Below, in pieces: positions 35,054 through 46,253 of a stretch of DNA of 64,000 bases; position 1 is the first letter of the stretch; the number at the start of each line of letters is the position of its first letter. A program made the position numbers and the translations under genes. Where the stretch lies: positions 868,001-932,000 of the forward strand of contig FJUW01000001.1 in the NCBI GenBank assembly GCA_900074885.1. The letters are read 5' to 3'. The DNA is from Rhynchosporium graminicola. Taxonomy: Eukaryota; Ascomycota; Leotiomycetes; Helotiales; Ploettnerulaceae. A model generated the notes under the pieces. That model had not been told where the DNA came from, ran no database searches, and saw only the letters and a program-made list of their open reading frames with translations.

Positions 35054-36217
35054 TCACTTTTTAGAGAACACAGACTTCGTCTTTTTCGCAGGCGGCGACT
35101 CGACACCGCTGTCGTCCTCCTCCTCTCCTCTCGAGTCATCGTCATTCTCTTCTTCATCGCCTGAGTCCGCATCTGTCTCTTCAGCCTCGTCATCCAAAAG
35201 ATTATCTTCATCACTGCTCTCCTCCTCTGAGTCTGAACCGACCCCATTCGTCATGGGCATATCGTCCGACATTTCACTATCCGGATCCGATAGAGGTCCA
35301 GCGCCATCCCGTAATAGTTTTGCGCCTGATTCATCATTGCTCTCCTCTCCTTCCACGTAGATCACACCCTCGTCCTCTTCATCCTCTTCCGACCGCCTGC
35401 GCTGATCCTGTAGACTTCTCCTGTATTCGACTTGCGCTCCCATCATATCTAGCTTGCCTTTCAGAGCCAATACAGGCCTCAATGCCGTACTTCTCCCATC
35501 GACTACCCTGTCCAGTTCTGCGAGCTTCTTGATCAGATCGCGCTGTGTGGCCAGGTACCCTCCATGTGTAACTGAAGTCCATTGAACCCAGACCATCAAG
35601 CTCCCGGCTCTTCCTGGTCTCTTGAATAACCTGTCTGCGATTTTCTGTAAAAGGATGCCTGCAAGTGGAGAATCGAGACGTTGTATCGTAGCGCGAATGG
35701 TGTTGAGATCCGTGGTTTGGAGACATGATTCGAGAAGCGCGACGTCATTTGTCTTGAGAGCTTGGGAGAGTACCGTCCCTAAGGATGCGCCAGAGGGGGG
35801 CTGTAATGGTGCACCATTGGGATAGGTCAAAGCCTGTGAGGGGTCTTCGAAAGCGGCAGCAACATCGATAGGTTCATCTGCCAATGCTTGAATCCTGTCG
35901 CCAAACGAAGGCTCGGCCAATTCCTCGTCGTTGCCTTCGTCATTAGGATTTGAGGGGTCAGCAGTATCTTGTGCATCCTCCATCGCTACATCTTCTCCCG
36001 CTGCAGATTCGGCATCCTCTGCATCGGCCTCTTCCACGGCATCGTCACTGCTTGAGTCGCTGGATATATCGACAACATCATTTGCTGTCTTGGTCGCATA
36101 ACCACCTCCGGAAATTACGGCCCTCGAGTCGTCGACTGTACTCTTTCCTAGGGGCTTTGCGCTCTGCTTGATCGCCGGCACGCCAATCTTCAGAGGGAGT
36201 TTTCGTTTGGTCGCCAT
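35054..36217 (-). CDS. UTP5: Small-subunit processome protein Utp5 (Utp12/WDR43 C-terminal type)
   Basis: Utp5 is part of the t-UTP/UtpA subcomplex that binds nascent pre-rRNA in the nucleolus and supports 18S rRNA maturation. A single 387-residue frame. The N-terminus is basic, then acidic (ISSDSSSDDAVEEADAED). The conserved Utp12/Dip2 helical domain spans about 145-255, with GASLGTVLSQALKTNDVALL, ESCLQTTDLNTIRATIQRLD, RPGRAGSLMVWVQWTSVTHG and KLAELDRVVDGRSTALRPVL. The C-terminal third is very acidic (EEDEEDEGVIYVEGEE and later runs), then a basic nuclear-localisation-like KKTKSVFSKK. Yeast Utp5 is longer, with an N-terminal WD40 propeller; this one has only the C-terminal part, which I believe is usual for filamentous fungi. 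Divergent from BDF1. Confidence 0.9.
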   Translation of the reverse strand: MATKRKLPLKIGVPAIKQSAKPLGKSTVDDSRAVISGGGYATKTANDVVDISSDSSSDDAVEEADAEDAESAAGEDVAMEDAQDTADPSNPNDEGNDEELAEPSFGDRIQALADEPIDVAAAFEDPSQALTYPNGAPLQPPSGASLGTVLSQALKTNDVALLESCLQTTDLNTIRATIQRLDSPLAGILLQKIADRLFKRPGRAGSLMVWVQWTSVTHGGYLATQRDLIKKLAELDRVVDGRSTALRPVLALKGKLDMMGAQVEYRRSLQDQRRRSEEDEEDEGVIYVEGEESNDESGAKLLRDGAGPLSDPDSEMSDDMPMTNGVGSDSEEESSDEDNLLDDEAEETDADSGDEEENDDDSRGEEEDDSGVESPPAKKTKSVFSKK

Positions 36218-36723
36218 GACGATTAAGTGCTCTCTGTAATTGCAGTGGAAAGGTGGATTTGTCGATTAATACCTGGATTAACTTTGTAGGAGAGCGATTA
36301 TCGTTGGCGATTGGGGTGGTTTCACTAGTGATGGTGGAGGTGTAGGCAGACTCGATGATCCTGTTACAGCACTCCGGGGCTTCATTGCACTTTTTTTTTT
36401 TGAGTGTCCCTTTTCTTTCGCCAAGAATTATCACGTGCACAAGCTAAGTAAGCTCCGGATAGCGTGTCGCTGGCAGGGGAAGGGAGGAAGGGACGATCGC
36501 TCATTGGGCCAGGGCAAGGGCAAGGGCTCGCACGATTTAGGGACGAGTGGGGGCGGCAGGGGGGGGGCATTCGCATCCAATGAAGTCGACTCGTTAGCGC
36601 ACTAGTGCAATCTGCATCATTTCTTCGCCTTATTAAACAGTCGAAGGTTCCCTTTCGCTTTTGTTGCAACTCCTTGAGAGAAATTGAGCTGCTCGGCCCT
36701 CATTCGTCACTTCCACCACCAGT

Positions 36724-36759
36724 CCATCCATCCATCCATCCATCCATCCATCCATCCAT
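36724..36759. repeat. (CATC)n microsatellite
   Basis: Nine tandem CATC units. Confidence 0.95.
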
Positions 36760-36773
36760 TCTTCCGTGCCGAC

Positions 36774-36836
36774 CACGACACGACACCACACGACACCACA
36801 CGACACCACACCCACACCACACCACACCACACGAAA
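36774..36836. repeat. CACGACAC-type simple repeat
   Basis: Tandem ACACGACACC-like units grading into CACACCACAC. Confidence 0.8.
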
Positions 36837-37013
36837 CGACCACCTCACATGATTCCCACCGCATCGGAGCGCAACTTGGATTCGGATTAAAAAGTATTTC
36901 CCATCCAACATTGGTTCAACATTGGTTGCACCAAACGAACAAAACACCCTTTTTCCCACCTCTTCCATTTCTTTGATTACCACATCGGCCCGGTCTAGAT
37001 TGACAGATAGTTC

Positions 37014-37041
37014 GATCAATCAATCAATCAATCAATCAATA
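37014..37041. repeat. (ATCA)n microsatellite upstream of BDF1
   Basis: Seven tandem ATCA units; same motif and preceding G as the repeat at 4362-4420 upstream of the ataxin-2 gene. Confidence 0.95.
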
Positions 37042-37663
37042 CTATCCCGGCTGTTTGTTAGTCATAGTCATTAACTGTCTGTCGCATCGCCACACACACG
37101 CGCGTTCGCACATTTATTTGCTGCGGTCGCATCCGGGCGTGATCGATTCCTGCCGCTTCTCCGTTACTTGGGTCTCTTTTGCTAGGTGTACTCGTCTCCC
37201 ATCCCATCCCATCTCATCTCATCTCACCCTCATCACGGCCTCAAATAATCCCACGATCACTGACGCGCTTGTTCGACGACGCGTACCAACGCCAACCAAA
37301 CAACAACCCTCCACCACCTCGCCATCATCGGCGCGTTCCTGCATCTCCATTCATCAGAGGCGCATTTACTTGGAGGCTTGAATTTTTCGACGCGGTTCTA
37401 GCAGTTGCGCGGTCCATTAATTCTATTATATCCGGGCGCAAAGACAAGGCTACAAGTATTGCGCAAGGCTGACGGCCTTATAAATTTGGAGACCACCTCA
37501 ACTTTCTTCTACGTCTATCTCTCCAAAGCAAACACCGATACTCGGTGTCTTACACCCCTCGCTGTATTTCAAGTACCGACAGTAGCATTGACTGAGCCGC
37601 TCTCGAATCTCCTTTCACTTGTCTCGTGGCTCCCTCTACCTGCAGAGGTTGCTTAAGCAGTTG

Positions 37664-40598
37664 ATGGCCGTCATGACCTCGCAAGTTCCAGAAGGAGTCG
37701 CATTTGAGCAGAAGACGCAGCCCGTTCCATCATCTGAGAAGATGGCTTTGGATTTAGATATCAACGGGTGAGTCTACCTTCTTCTCCTTTCTTCCTTGCG
37801 CCTCTTTCCCTTTACAAATGTACACATGCTTAATAGAATAAATGCAGAAACACAAATCCAGATGAGACCTACATGAATGACGCTGCAAATGACATCCCTT
37901 TGAACGACCGCGTATCCTCACCTTTGCCCTCCGAGAAAGTTGATGCCTTGGATATTCTAGAAGTGAATGGATCGAATAATGCTGATGCCTTTTCTTCCAA
38001 CCAAACAATTACGCAGCCAAATGGCCACGCCGTCGAGTCGCATGCGATTGAACCCCGGTCTCCTTCAGCGCAAGAAGTTGATTCATCCAATACAAACACC
38101 GAGGAGCAGCCTTCAGCTTCGATCGATCTACCACAACCAGAAGATCCCGCACAGCCTGCGTTGTTTGATTCTGCCATCGAGGCAGCAATTGAGGACGCTT
38201 CAGCTACTACTACAGTCCCTTCAGTAGTCGACGCGCCAGAGTCAGATCTCCGCCATACATCTCCACCTCCTGTGCCAGAGCAATCCGACCAGCCTGAACA
38301 ACCGGCTGTTCTCGATCTCGATCTTGACAGCGCGCAGCTTCCGACCCCCAAGCCAGAGAAAGAAACCGATACTAGCGGTGTCAGCGCAGACGTCGCCGAG
38401 CTGACCTTCGAACATAACGAGGCTGCATCTGACAATCCTCTAGACCTTGGACCAAGCTCACCTCAACAACCCGCTCTAACGGTCGAAGAAGATTTTGTCA
38501 TGCAGAGTGCACAGGCCACCCCTCAAACCACGCAAGAATCAAAAGATAGCACGGAAGCCGATATATCACATCCTGCATCTCTCAAGATCGCTCGTGAGCG
38601 CGAAAACGACGACGAGACCGAGCCTTCTGCTAAGCGTGCCAAAACCGAGCCTGAACACGCGCTCTCCGATATGGCTCCTCCGATGCAGAACGGCGACCAA
38701 GACGACGACATGGAAGGCGTCGAGCTTGATCCCAACAGCGCACCGCTTACGCCATACCAAGTTAAAGAGCTTGTTAAGATCCTCAAAGCTGTTGCTAGGT
38801 CGGCCAACGGAAAGAACTTCAGAGCCCCAGTTGAAGAACTTTGGCCTCTATTTGCTGTGTCATATGCCGCTAAGATCGACAGGGAGGTGGATCTAAAGAC
38901 TATGGAAAAGACTCTTCAAGTGGGTGGCTACACATCGATGAACAACTTCAGAGAGGATGTTCAAATGATCTACAACAATGCGCTTACTTTTAACGGACCG
39001 GGTCATATGATTACAAATTCTGCTGTCGAAACTCGCAACGCCATTCTAGCCAAGATCAACAACATTGCCGCCGAACCCGTTCCAGCTCCCAAGAAGGACA
39101 AGAAGGCTAAGAAATCTACCCCAGTCCCGGAAACTGGGGCTCGCGATAGACGTGTGTCCAAGGGTTTACATGCAGCCCCTACAAACCTCGGCGCTGCGGC
39201 TCAAACTTTTGCGGTAGATCCGGTCACGAACACGCCTCTGATCCGTCGAGACTCTACCAAAGGCGATGGTGGTCGACCAAAGCGCGAGATCCACCCTCCA
39301 AAGAGCAAGGACCTTGTCTACTCGAGCAGGCCGAAGAACAAGAAGTTTGCAACTGAACTCAAGTTCTGCGAGGACGTTCTGACCGAGGTCTCGAAGCCAA
39401 AGTACTGGCAGATGAACGCTGCATTCATGGCTCCAGTCGATCCTGTTGCTCTTGGTATCCCCAACTACTTCGCTGTCATCAAGAAGCCCATGGATCTAAC
39501 AACGATGAAAACTAAGCTTAATGGTGGTCAATACAGCACAGCAAGCGATTTCGAGAAGGACATGAGACAAGTGCTCCAGAACTGTTACAAGTTCAATCCT
39601 CCGGGCAATCCAGTGCATGCGGCTGGCAAGGCACTTGAGAATCTATTCAACGAGGAATGGGCAAAGAAGGACTCTTACATCGCTGAACACTCGCCAGCTG
39701 CAGCTAGTCCTAGTCCCCTTGACTCCGACTCCGAAGAAGACGAGGAGGAGGAGGAAGAGGTGGCCAATCACAACAAAAACTCTCTCAGCGCGGCGAAGGA
39801 GCTTTTGCTTGAGCATCAACAGAAGTTAATCAACCTGATGAGCGCGAAAGTCAAAGATGAATTCGTTATTTCAATGCAGCAGGAGCTGGTCGATACTGTC
39901 ACGAAGCGAGTTAAAGAGGAAGAGGAGGCCTCGAAAAAGAAGTCGAAGAAGGTCAAGACTGCCTCCAAGGCTCCCAGGAGACCCCTTGCACCGACGAAGA
40001 AATCTGGTGCTGTCAAGAAGCCGAATACTCATCGCCCAAAATACATGGGAACATTGGAGAAGGAGACAATTTCTGCTGGTTTAATGAATCTTCCTGATGA
40101 CGTGTCGATGCAAGTCTTGGAGGACATCAAGAGAGAGCGACCAGGTCTTGACGTATGTAGTCTCCCTTTTCTTCAAGATACGATCTGATCATTTATAGGC
40201 CGAAGATGATGGGACCTTGGAACTAGATATCGACTCCATCAGTCCCAACCTTCTCTGGAAGATTTACGGCTTGATCATGAAGCATTCACCAGAGGTCGAG
40301 GCATCCATTAGAAAGTCCATCCAGGCCCGCGAGAGCCCAAAGGCACCTGCCAAGCCTCCTCCAAAGAAGAAGAACAAGCCTATGAGCAGTTTTGACCAGG
40401 AGCGAAATATTAGCATTCTGCAACAGAAGATGGGTACATTAGAAAGACAGACCTCTGGTTCCCGCTCCCAAGAACCCACCGTCATGCCCAGTAAGTTCAC
40501 ATCACACATGAAGTACAATTCCACGTGCTGACGTATATCTAGCTGTTGAGGATAATGATTCTAGCGGAGATGACTCTTCTGATTCAGAGGAGGAATAA
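37664..40598 (+). CDS. BDF1: BET-family double bromodomain chromatin protein Bdf1
   Basis: BET proteins read acetylated histone tails and recruit TFIID and other regulators. Exons 37664-37767, 37848-40152, 40199-40490 and 40543-40598 are in phase: 918 residues. The N-terminal third is acidic and Pro/Ser-rich. Bromodomain 1 (about 290-400) reads LTPYQVKELVKILKAVARSA, YAAKIDREVDLKTMEKTLQV and MIYNNALTFNGPGHM with the acetyl-lysine-binding Asn. Bromodomain 2 (about 495-605) reads KFCEDVLTEVSKPKYWQMNA, FAVIKKPMDLTTMKTKLNGG and VLQNCYKFNPPGNPVH. A basic/acidic linker and coiled coil follow. Then comes the NET (extra-terminal) domain, KETISAGLMNLPDDVSMQVL to LELDIDSISPNLLWKIYGLI, interrupted by intron 2. 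The C-terminus is the SEED-like acidic tail (DDSSDSEEE). Complete and intact. Confidence 0.95.
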
Positions 40599-41879
40599 AT
40601 ATTCGTTAGCTCTCCTACATCAGCTCTCTTCTCGCCACCCTACCAAACTTCGACTGTACCATACCATATACTTCCGATTCTGTTTGACGAACACTGTACG
40701 AATACATACGATTACATTCTCGGTTATTCTTTCTCTCGCCCAAAGTCCCAATATCTCCAGTCAATCTCGGCCTGCTGCATAAACTTCGACGCTGAATGTG
40801 CGACTGCTGAATGGTCGTTTTAAGCCATGGGCTCGTGTGCCCTAACATCACAGGACATCAGGGAGAGAAAAATCTTTTGCATTTGCTCATGAGATCTGGA
40901 TGGGAAAAGCGAGGCGGGAATCAATACGATGCATGCACACGTGCATTGGAGAGGCAGCGCTCTGCACATTCATTTCGATTGATTTGCTTGCTTGCGCATT
41001 CGCTCTGATTACTGCTTTGCTTTGCTCCGTGCGTCTACTACTCTGTGCTTCCGTGCTTTGGCCATACATCGGTCTTCTCCTCGAAAAGCGATAAACAGAG
41101 TAGAAGAACGAAAGCAGGCAAAGAAACCCGTCAAGAAACCTTTGAGTTGCCTTCCAAAACCAAATGTGTATGATATAGCCTTTTTCACATGCCGATCGCA
41201 CGGCTTTTTCTGCGAACTGGTCGTGGTGAGGGGGCGAGCTGATGAGATGCGATGGATGACGGATTGGAGCGGAGGTTGTGGCCGCTCTCTCTCCTTTCGA
41301 GGAAAGGAACCACTCGTCGTTTGCATGCGCACATTCCCCAATGATGGATGAGTGCTCAAGCGCTCGCTTACTTGCTCTCCTGCATTGTGCCTTGGGTGTG
41401 GATGTGGATGCAGATGCAGATGTGGTCTGTCTATCGCCAGTGGTGGCGGTGGTGGTAGCTAGCATCCATACAAGCAACCAGACTGGGAAGTAGGCAGAGT
41501 GGCAAGCAGAAAGAGAGATAATTATGATATGAAAAGAAATGAAAATAATAATACTTTGCGATGCTGCTATTCTCTTGGAAAGGAAGTATTTGCTTGTGAT
41601 GTGAAGTGGCGGTGAGACAAGCAAGCAGAGATTCGACCGTGGAATGCATGAAAGGCAAACAAGAAAATGTGATAGTTTGTAATACTGTTTCTTTGGCGTT
41701 GTTTGCGGCGATGTGTTTTGCTGGAAGAGTGAGGGATGATTCTGGGGAGTGACGGAGGGAGGTATTTAAGATGGGTTGGGTTGGGTTAGATTCGATTGGA
41801 GGTATGTTTCGATGAGCTGGGGTTGATGGGGTAAGTAGGCGGAGGAGTTGGAACAGTACTTGCTGGCTTTTTCGCCAAG
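40599..41879. other. Intergenic region, no gene seen
   Basis: About 1.3 kb. Long but low-complexity frames occur on both strands without recognisable motifs; a GATGCA-type imperfect repeat is at about 41399-41425. Confidence 0.5.
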
Positions 41880-42818
41880 TGAAGCTGCGGAAACAAAGTG
41901 CTAACTCAGTACTGGTAGCTGATGCTGACCAATCCGGTACCCAATTTGGAAGTATGGTGGACGAAGTAGTAACGGGGATGGCTCTGTTAGACGCTGGTTC
42001 CAAAGTCGGATCAAGTTTTCGGGCAATAAGGTCTAATGCCAAAACTTGTCTATCAGTCCAATCGTCTTTTCAATTCTTCATCCAAAGATACTGTATAAAG
42101 CGTGTCGTCCTTGCTATCTTGTGCCATGTCGACAGGAAGACGTTTATCGACGGAAATGGAAACATCAAGATTTCCCTTGTAGCAATTGCATTTCTGACGG
42201 GGCCGAGTTTATTCTCTTGCGACTATGGGCTGTTGAAAGGATGAGTGATCTGTATTTCTTGCGGATTCTGACTAAGACATACCTTCTTTAGCTTTGACTT
42301 CGCCGATTTTCGATCTTGTCTTCCCCAGGTACCCTTCACAAGTGATAGAATTCTTCTCGCAGTTCAAACCTGCACTATATGTAGGTAATTAGCAGCAGGA
42401 CAATGATCAAGAACTTACAAACAGGCTTAGCTCCATCACAAGTCTTCCTGCGCTTGCTGCAGGGAATACATCGTGTTTTCGACTTGTGTCTTGCGGCTTC
42501 ATTAGTGCTAGGATCAGGAGATATCTTTGACGATCTGTTTTAATCCTCCTGGACTGAATTAATCTCTGGACAAGTTCCTCTACGCTGACTTCTTCTAGGA
42601 CGTACTGATGAGTCGTCGGTCCTGCTTGCATAAAGATCAGGAAAGGTTGTTGACGAGCTGGTGTCGTCGGCCTCAGCTGAGCCAAGGTCAGGATATGTCT
42701 TCGGTGACTTATTGTTCGCCTTATTGGACCGCACATATTCCCAACCATGAGCCTTCTTCATATGTAATTTGGTATTAATTTCACGTTTCGATAGATAAGA
42801 AAGCGGCTTGCGAAGCAC
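41880..42818 (-). pseudogene. Decayed fungal regulator with C2H2 remnant and Zn(2)Cys6 cluster
   Basis: On the minus strand a frame starts within a C2H2-like end (KREINTKLHMKKAHGWEYVR). It reads through a TAA (near 42540) and continues in the same frame to a Zn2Cys6 cluster: KTRCIPCSKRRKTCDGAKPV. A 49-base intron (42418-42370) splits the fourth Cys codon. The cluster is completed by LNCEKNSITCEGYLGKTRSK. Further on, after another likely intron, a frame holds TRFIQYLWMKN, a TGA where Trp is likely, then DDWTDRQVLALDLIARKLDP and ILPNWVPDWSASATS; the last is reminiscent of a motif seen in HET proteins. The N-terminal Cys pair of the C2H2 finger and a start codon are missing. Both internal stops can arise by one C-to-T or G-to-A change. 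Regulatory targets are unknown. Confidence 0.65.
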
Positions 42819-42879
42819 TGATCTTTATATATCATACAAGTCACTTCCCTTACTGAGCACCTGGGACTTCAAGTAGGAA

Positions 42880-43293
42880 TTAGACTGATAAGCTACCTCT
42901 TTTACATCCAAATAGAGCTTGAAGAACTTCTAAAGGGGTAACGACAAAATTAATTAGCCGAGCAGATTCCGAATGCGAGACAAATTGGCCTACTCCACCT
43001 GTGATCGAGTCCCGAGCGAAACTGGAGATGGAACCGCAAGTACGCTTTGCCGTGGTAACCAGGAAATGTTTGAAAGGATTGAAAAGGATGCCGCGCAGTA
43101 TTCTTGAGACCTGAACTAAATCACTCTTGGAGGCAGATGACGACTTTGCTGCTCGCCTGGCCCCAAAATCTCGCCTCGCTTGAATAGGAGATGTTTTCCA
43201 TGCCTGACCGATCGCGTAGTCCGAAGATATAATGTTGGCAGGTACACGCATAAATACGCTGGCGAGGGTTCTAAGCTGTAGGACCTTCGGCAT
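42880..43293 (-). CDS. Hypothetical protein, uncertain (137 residues)
   Basis: An uninterrupted frame beginning MPKVLQLRTLASVFMRV, basic, with no recognised domain, signal peptide or repeat. It lies between the zinc-finger relic and FZO1 on the same strand. An overlapping frame starting at 43373 (MDVKDVLNARKTDYYPHFAP) also looks protein-like, so this may be a further fragment of a decayed gene. Confidence 0.25.
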   Translation of the reverse strand: MPKVLQLRTLASVFMRVPANIISSDYAIGQAWKTSPIQARRDFGARRAAKSSSASKSDLVQVSRILRGILFNPFKHFLVTTAKRTCGSISSFARDSITGGVGQFVSHSESARLINFVVTPLEVLQALFGCKRGSLSV

Positions 43294-43449
43294 GTTTCTG
43301 ATCCTGCAAGAGATGGAGCAAAGTGCGGGTAATAGTCCGTCTTTCTAGCATTCAACACGTCTTTTACGTCCATAAAACAAAGGATGAATTGTCAAATTAT
43401 CTGAGTAGTAAATACGTGAATCATCAACATATCGGCGTCCTATCCGTGG

Positions 43450-46253
43450 TCAACTTGACATAGCAGCAGCATCTGAAGCAGGGCCATCCAAATCAATAGC
43501 CTCAACCCTAGACCGGATATCCGCGCTACAACTGAGAAGATTCCCAAAATACTTCTTCGCAACTTCGCTCTCTCTACAGATTTTCCTCGTCTCCTCTCGT
43601 TTACGACCTAGTTGCTCTGCAGTGCGTTGAAGACTGACTTTGAGATCATCAGCTGGATATCGGAGGACTCTACGGACCGAAGACGAGATACGGTCAGAGT
43701 TAGCGTGAACATAATCGATAGACTGTAGCTGCGTGGCAAATCTGGCAGAGAGTCGTTGAGGAAGAGCCCGGAGGATATTTGATAGGATAAAAGCTGTGGC
43801 TGCGAAGGCTAGGAATTGTTAGTTTGAAAAGTTGCAGAAGTGATAGTGGAGAAAGCCTACTAGTTGCAAGAATTGCTGGAATGGCGAGTTTGCGCAGATT
43901 GCTATGTCCAACGATCTTGAAAGCTCCTAAGGCGCCGTCGACCCACCCATGTCCGCCAACCACACGCCCTCCCACTACTGTCGCAATGGTCATGAACATG
44001 CCAGTACCTGCTACATTCTCAGGACGCTGTAGTATTGCTGACCAATCGAAGATGTCCCATAGCTCAGTCTCGACACGAATCTGTCGTGCAAGAATATCCC
44101 GTTTTCTTCTGAACATAGATTCGCTTTTGAAGCTCAACTCGACATATTCATTACCAAGATTGGTAATTCCTAGCTCCTTGATAGAATTGACACCTTCTGT
44201 AGTTTTCCTTCGTGCATGATCTTCGCAAGCCATTACTGATTGGAATATCTGGTATAGCATGGCCTCTTTTAATTCATCCGCATATTGAAAACACATGAGC
44301 AGACCTGGATATGGTACACCAAAATCCTTCGTATCGGCATCTAATATCACAGAAGTGAGAGTAGACCGCGCGTGGTCAAAGACGCTCTTGCAAGTTGTCT
44401 CAATAATTGTGTCAACCTGACAGCTGACTTCTTTTTTCCTCTTCTGAGATGCCTGAAGCGCTGGCTCAAGATCCGCAAGCTCGTCTGAAACTCGTGCAAT
44501 TTCGGTCTGAGCGACCTCTTCATTGACGGACGCTAGCATATTGACGTCACCGAGGAGATTCAAAAGGTAGGTCTTCGCCGGTGCCAATTTTGAGCGTGAT
44601 CTCCTTTCTAGAACGAAATGTCGGAGCGATCGTTCAAGGCGCTCGAAATCTAGTAACTTGTGTTTTCCATCCTCGCTTCCTGGCCCTTGGGGATCAGAAG
44701 GGTCGGAGTCTGGACCATCTCCTGTATGAAGGCCCCTGCAGCCTCTGGGATGCGATGGCCCTGCCAAGGGGATAGTATTACTCGAAACGAAATGTACCAG
44801 ATCAGCGGCCTCCTTGAGAGTTCGAGGACTGAGTCCGTGTAGTTGTTCCATTACCAACCTTTGACAACGCTCCTTATCCTTGATCATATCATAACCGTTA
44901 ACCACCATGAAGATATACGCCTTTTCTGCTGCTGCCGACCGAATAAACTCCTTTGCTGTCTGTGTGAAATGATTTGCGGCTGAAATAACAAATACCACAA
45001 CATCGATTTCTTCCTGTCTTACAAAGACGGCTGTCGTTTGTGTAGTATCAGAATTCAGGCCAGGCGCGTCGATAATAGAAATATCAATAACTCCGTTGTG
45101 TAAGAGAGACCCATTAGTCGCACGATTATCGGTGACGTAGACTTTGCATTGGCTATAAGTTCGATTGTCTGTAACAATCGTCTCTAGATCCACTAGCCGA
45201 AAGACGTTGTACGTGCTTTCGTCGTGCCGATTGTACACAGATTCTGTATATATAGCGTGGACCTCCTCAACACCCCCGTTCTCCTTTGCGTCGAGCACCT
45301 CACAGAAAATACTTGTGCACGGTTGCTGATCTTCGGGAAGGATCTTTCGGCGTAAGAGCGCATTACAGAACGTCGATTTGCCCGTATTCAAATCTCCAGT
45401 CACTAAGACCTTGCTTGAAGAGTCCTCTATCCTCTCTCGGAGCAAGAGCAGATGCTTAATGCTTGAGTTGATCTTCCCATCCAGTAAAGACGCTATTGAT
45501 CTCTTCTCTAGCGAGTGTACAAGTTCTGTTTGATGTAGAGTCCCAAGCTTCAGGTCCAACTTTAGTATCGCGAAATCATGGGCAATCTGGGACGTGAACA
45601 ATCTAGGTTCTCTGACCACTCTTGCCTCTCCTGCTCTGCTGGATTCCGCTTCCGTGCTGCTCTCCCCGAATGATGTTTGCGAACGTCGTACTTGCCCTGG
45701 CTGAGAGGCGGTGTTATCGATCTCTGATCTGGAGAATGCGGTTTGCGTGTGGGCTAAAACAGGTCGCGAATGTATTTTCATTGATAGCTGCAAGGGCTTT
45801 TTGGAGGGTTGACTCGAAGGATATGTTGCTGGCCATGAGGAGTTCATCTCTTGCAGCGATTTGAGCATCTCGACAGCACAGGTAACAGACCGCACAAGAG
45901 ATGCTCGATGCTTTGTTGTACCATAATTGATGGATAGCATTCGCTCTCGTTCCCCTATCCTCATCCAGAGATCCTAGCACTTCCCCTGTGGCCGCAGGCA
46001 CAGAAGCCGACGTCATTGCTCCAGAAGGGCTCCATGCGTATGGACTGTCGGCAGAGATGCTCCCACCATATCCGGAGTCGTTGGTATCCAGAAGAGCTTG
46101 TAGTCGTGCAGCGCTCGCAGAGATCGATCCTGATCCGACAGGGATGTAACGAGGATTATTGCTCTGCCGGTGTGAACTCGTACTGGCTTCCTCCTCATGT
46201 TGCAGAGACCGCCCCTTCCCTTTATCCTTTCCGGCGTGAAGTTCTTGACTCAT
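43450..46253 (-). CDS. FZO1: Mitofusin Fzo1, outer-mitochondrial-membrane fusion GTPase (apparent 1-base frameshift)
   Basis: Fzo1 is a dynamin-family GTPase that tethers and fuses mitochondrial outer membranes. Two exons (46253-43861 and 43808-43450; 52-base intron). The N-terminal region is poorly conserved, with SADSPYAWSPSGAM. The GTPase domain has G1 GDLNTGKSTF, then EDQQPCTSIFCEVLD with G2, G3 IDAPGL and G4-like VVNGYD. The hinge and heptad region (LAPAKTYLLNLLGDVNMLAS) follows. The membrane segments VAGTGMFMTIATVVGGRVVG and RKLAIPAILATTTFAATAFI come next, the latter spanning the intron. A C-terminal coiled coil is encoded by exon 2 (KREETRKICRESEVAKKYFG). The coding length is 3n+1: the upstream frame (to DEDRG) and the GTPase frame (ERMLSINYGTTKHR) differ by one base. 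The break maps to a GGGG run at 45952-45955. Removing one G restores a 916-residue frame of normal family length. Confidence 0.88.

Larger units (their letters stand above)
36218..37663. other. Divergent promoter/leader region between UTP5 and BDF1
   Basis: About 1.4 kb, rich in simple repeats (listed separately). The part next to BDF1 probably forms a long leader, with pyrimidine-rich tracts and small upstream open frames. No separate gene recognised. Confidence 0.6.

Noticed and set aside
37869..38435. Minus-strand 188-codon Ser-rich frame within BDF1
   Set aside because: Antisense shadow of the BDF1 acidic N-terminal region.
40887..42042. Large overlapping minus-strand frames downstream of BDF1
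   Set aside because: Apart from the 41880-42042 part that continues the zinc-finger relic, they are low-complexity, lack motifs and have no splice partners.
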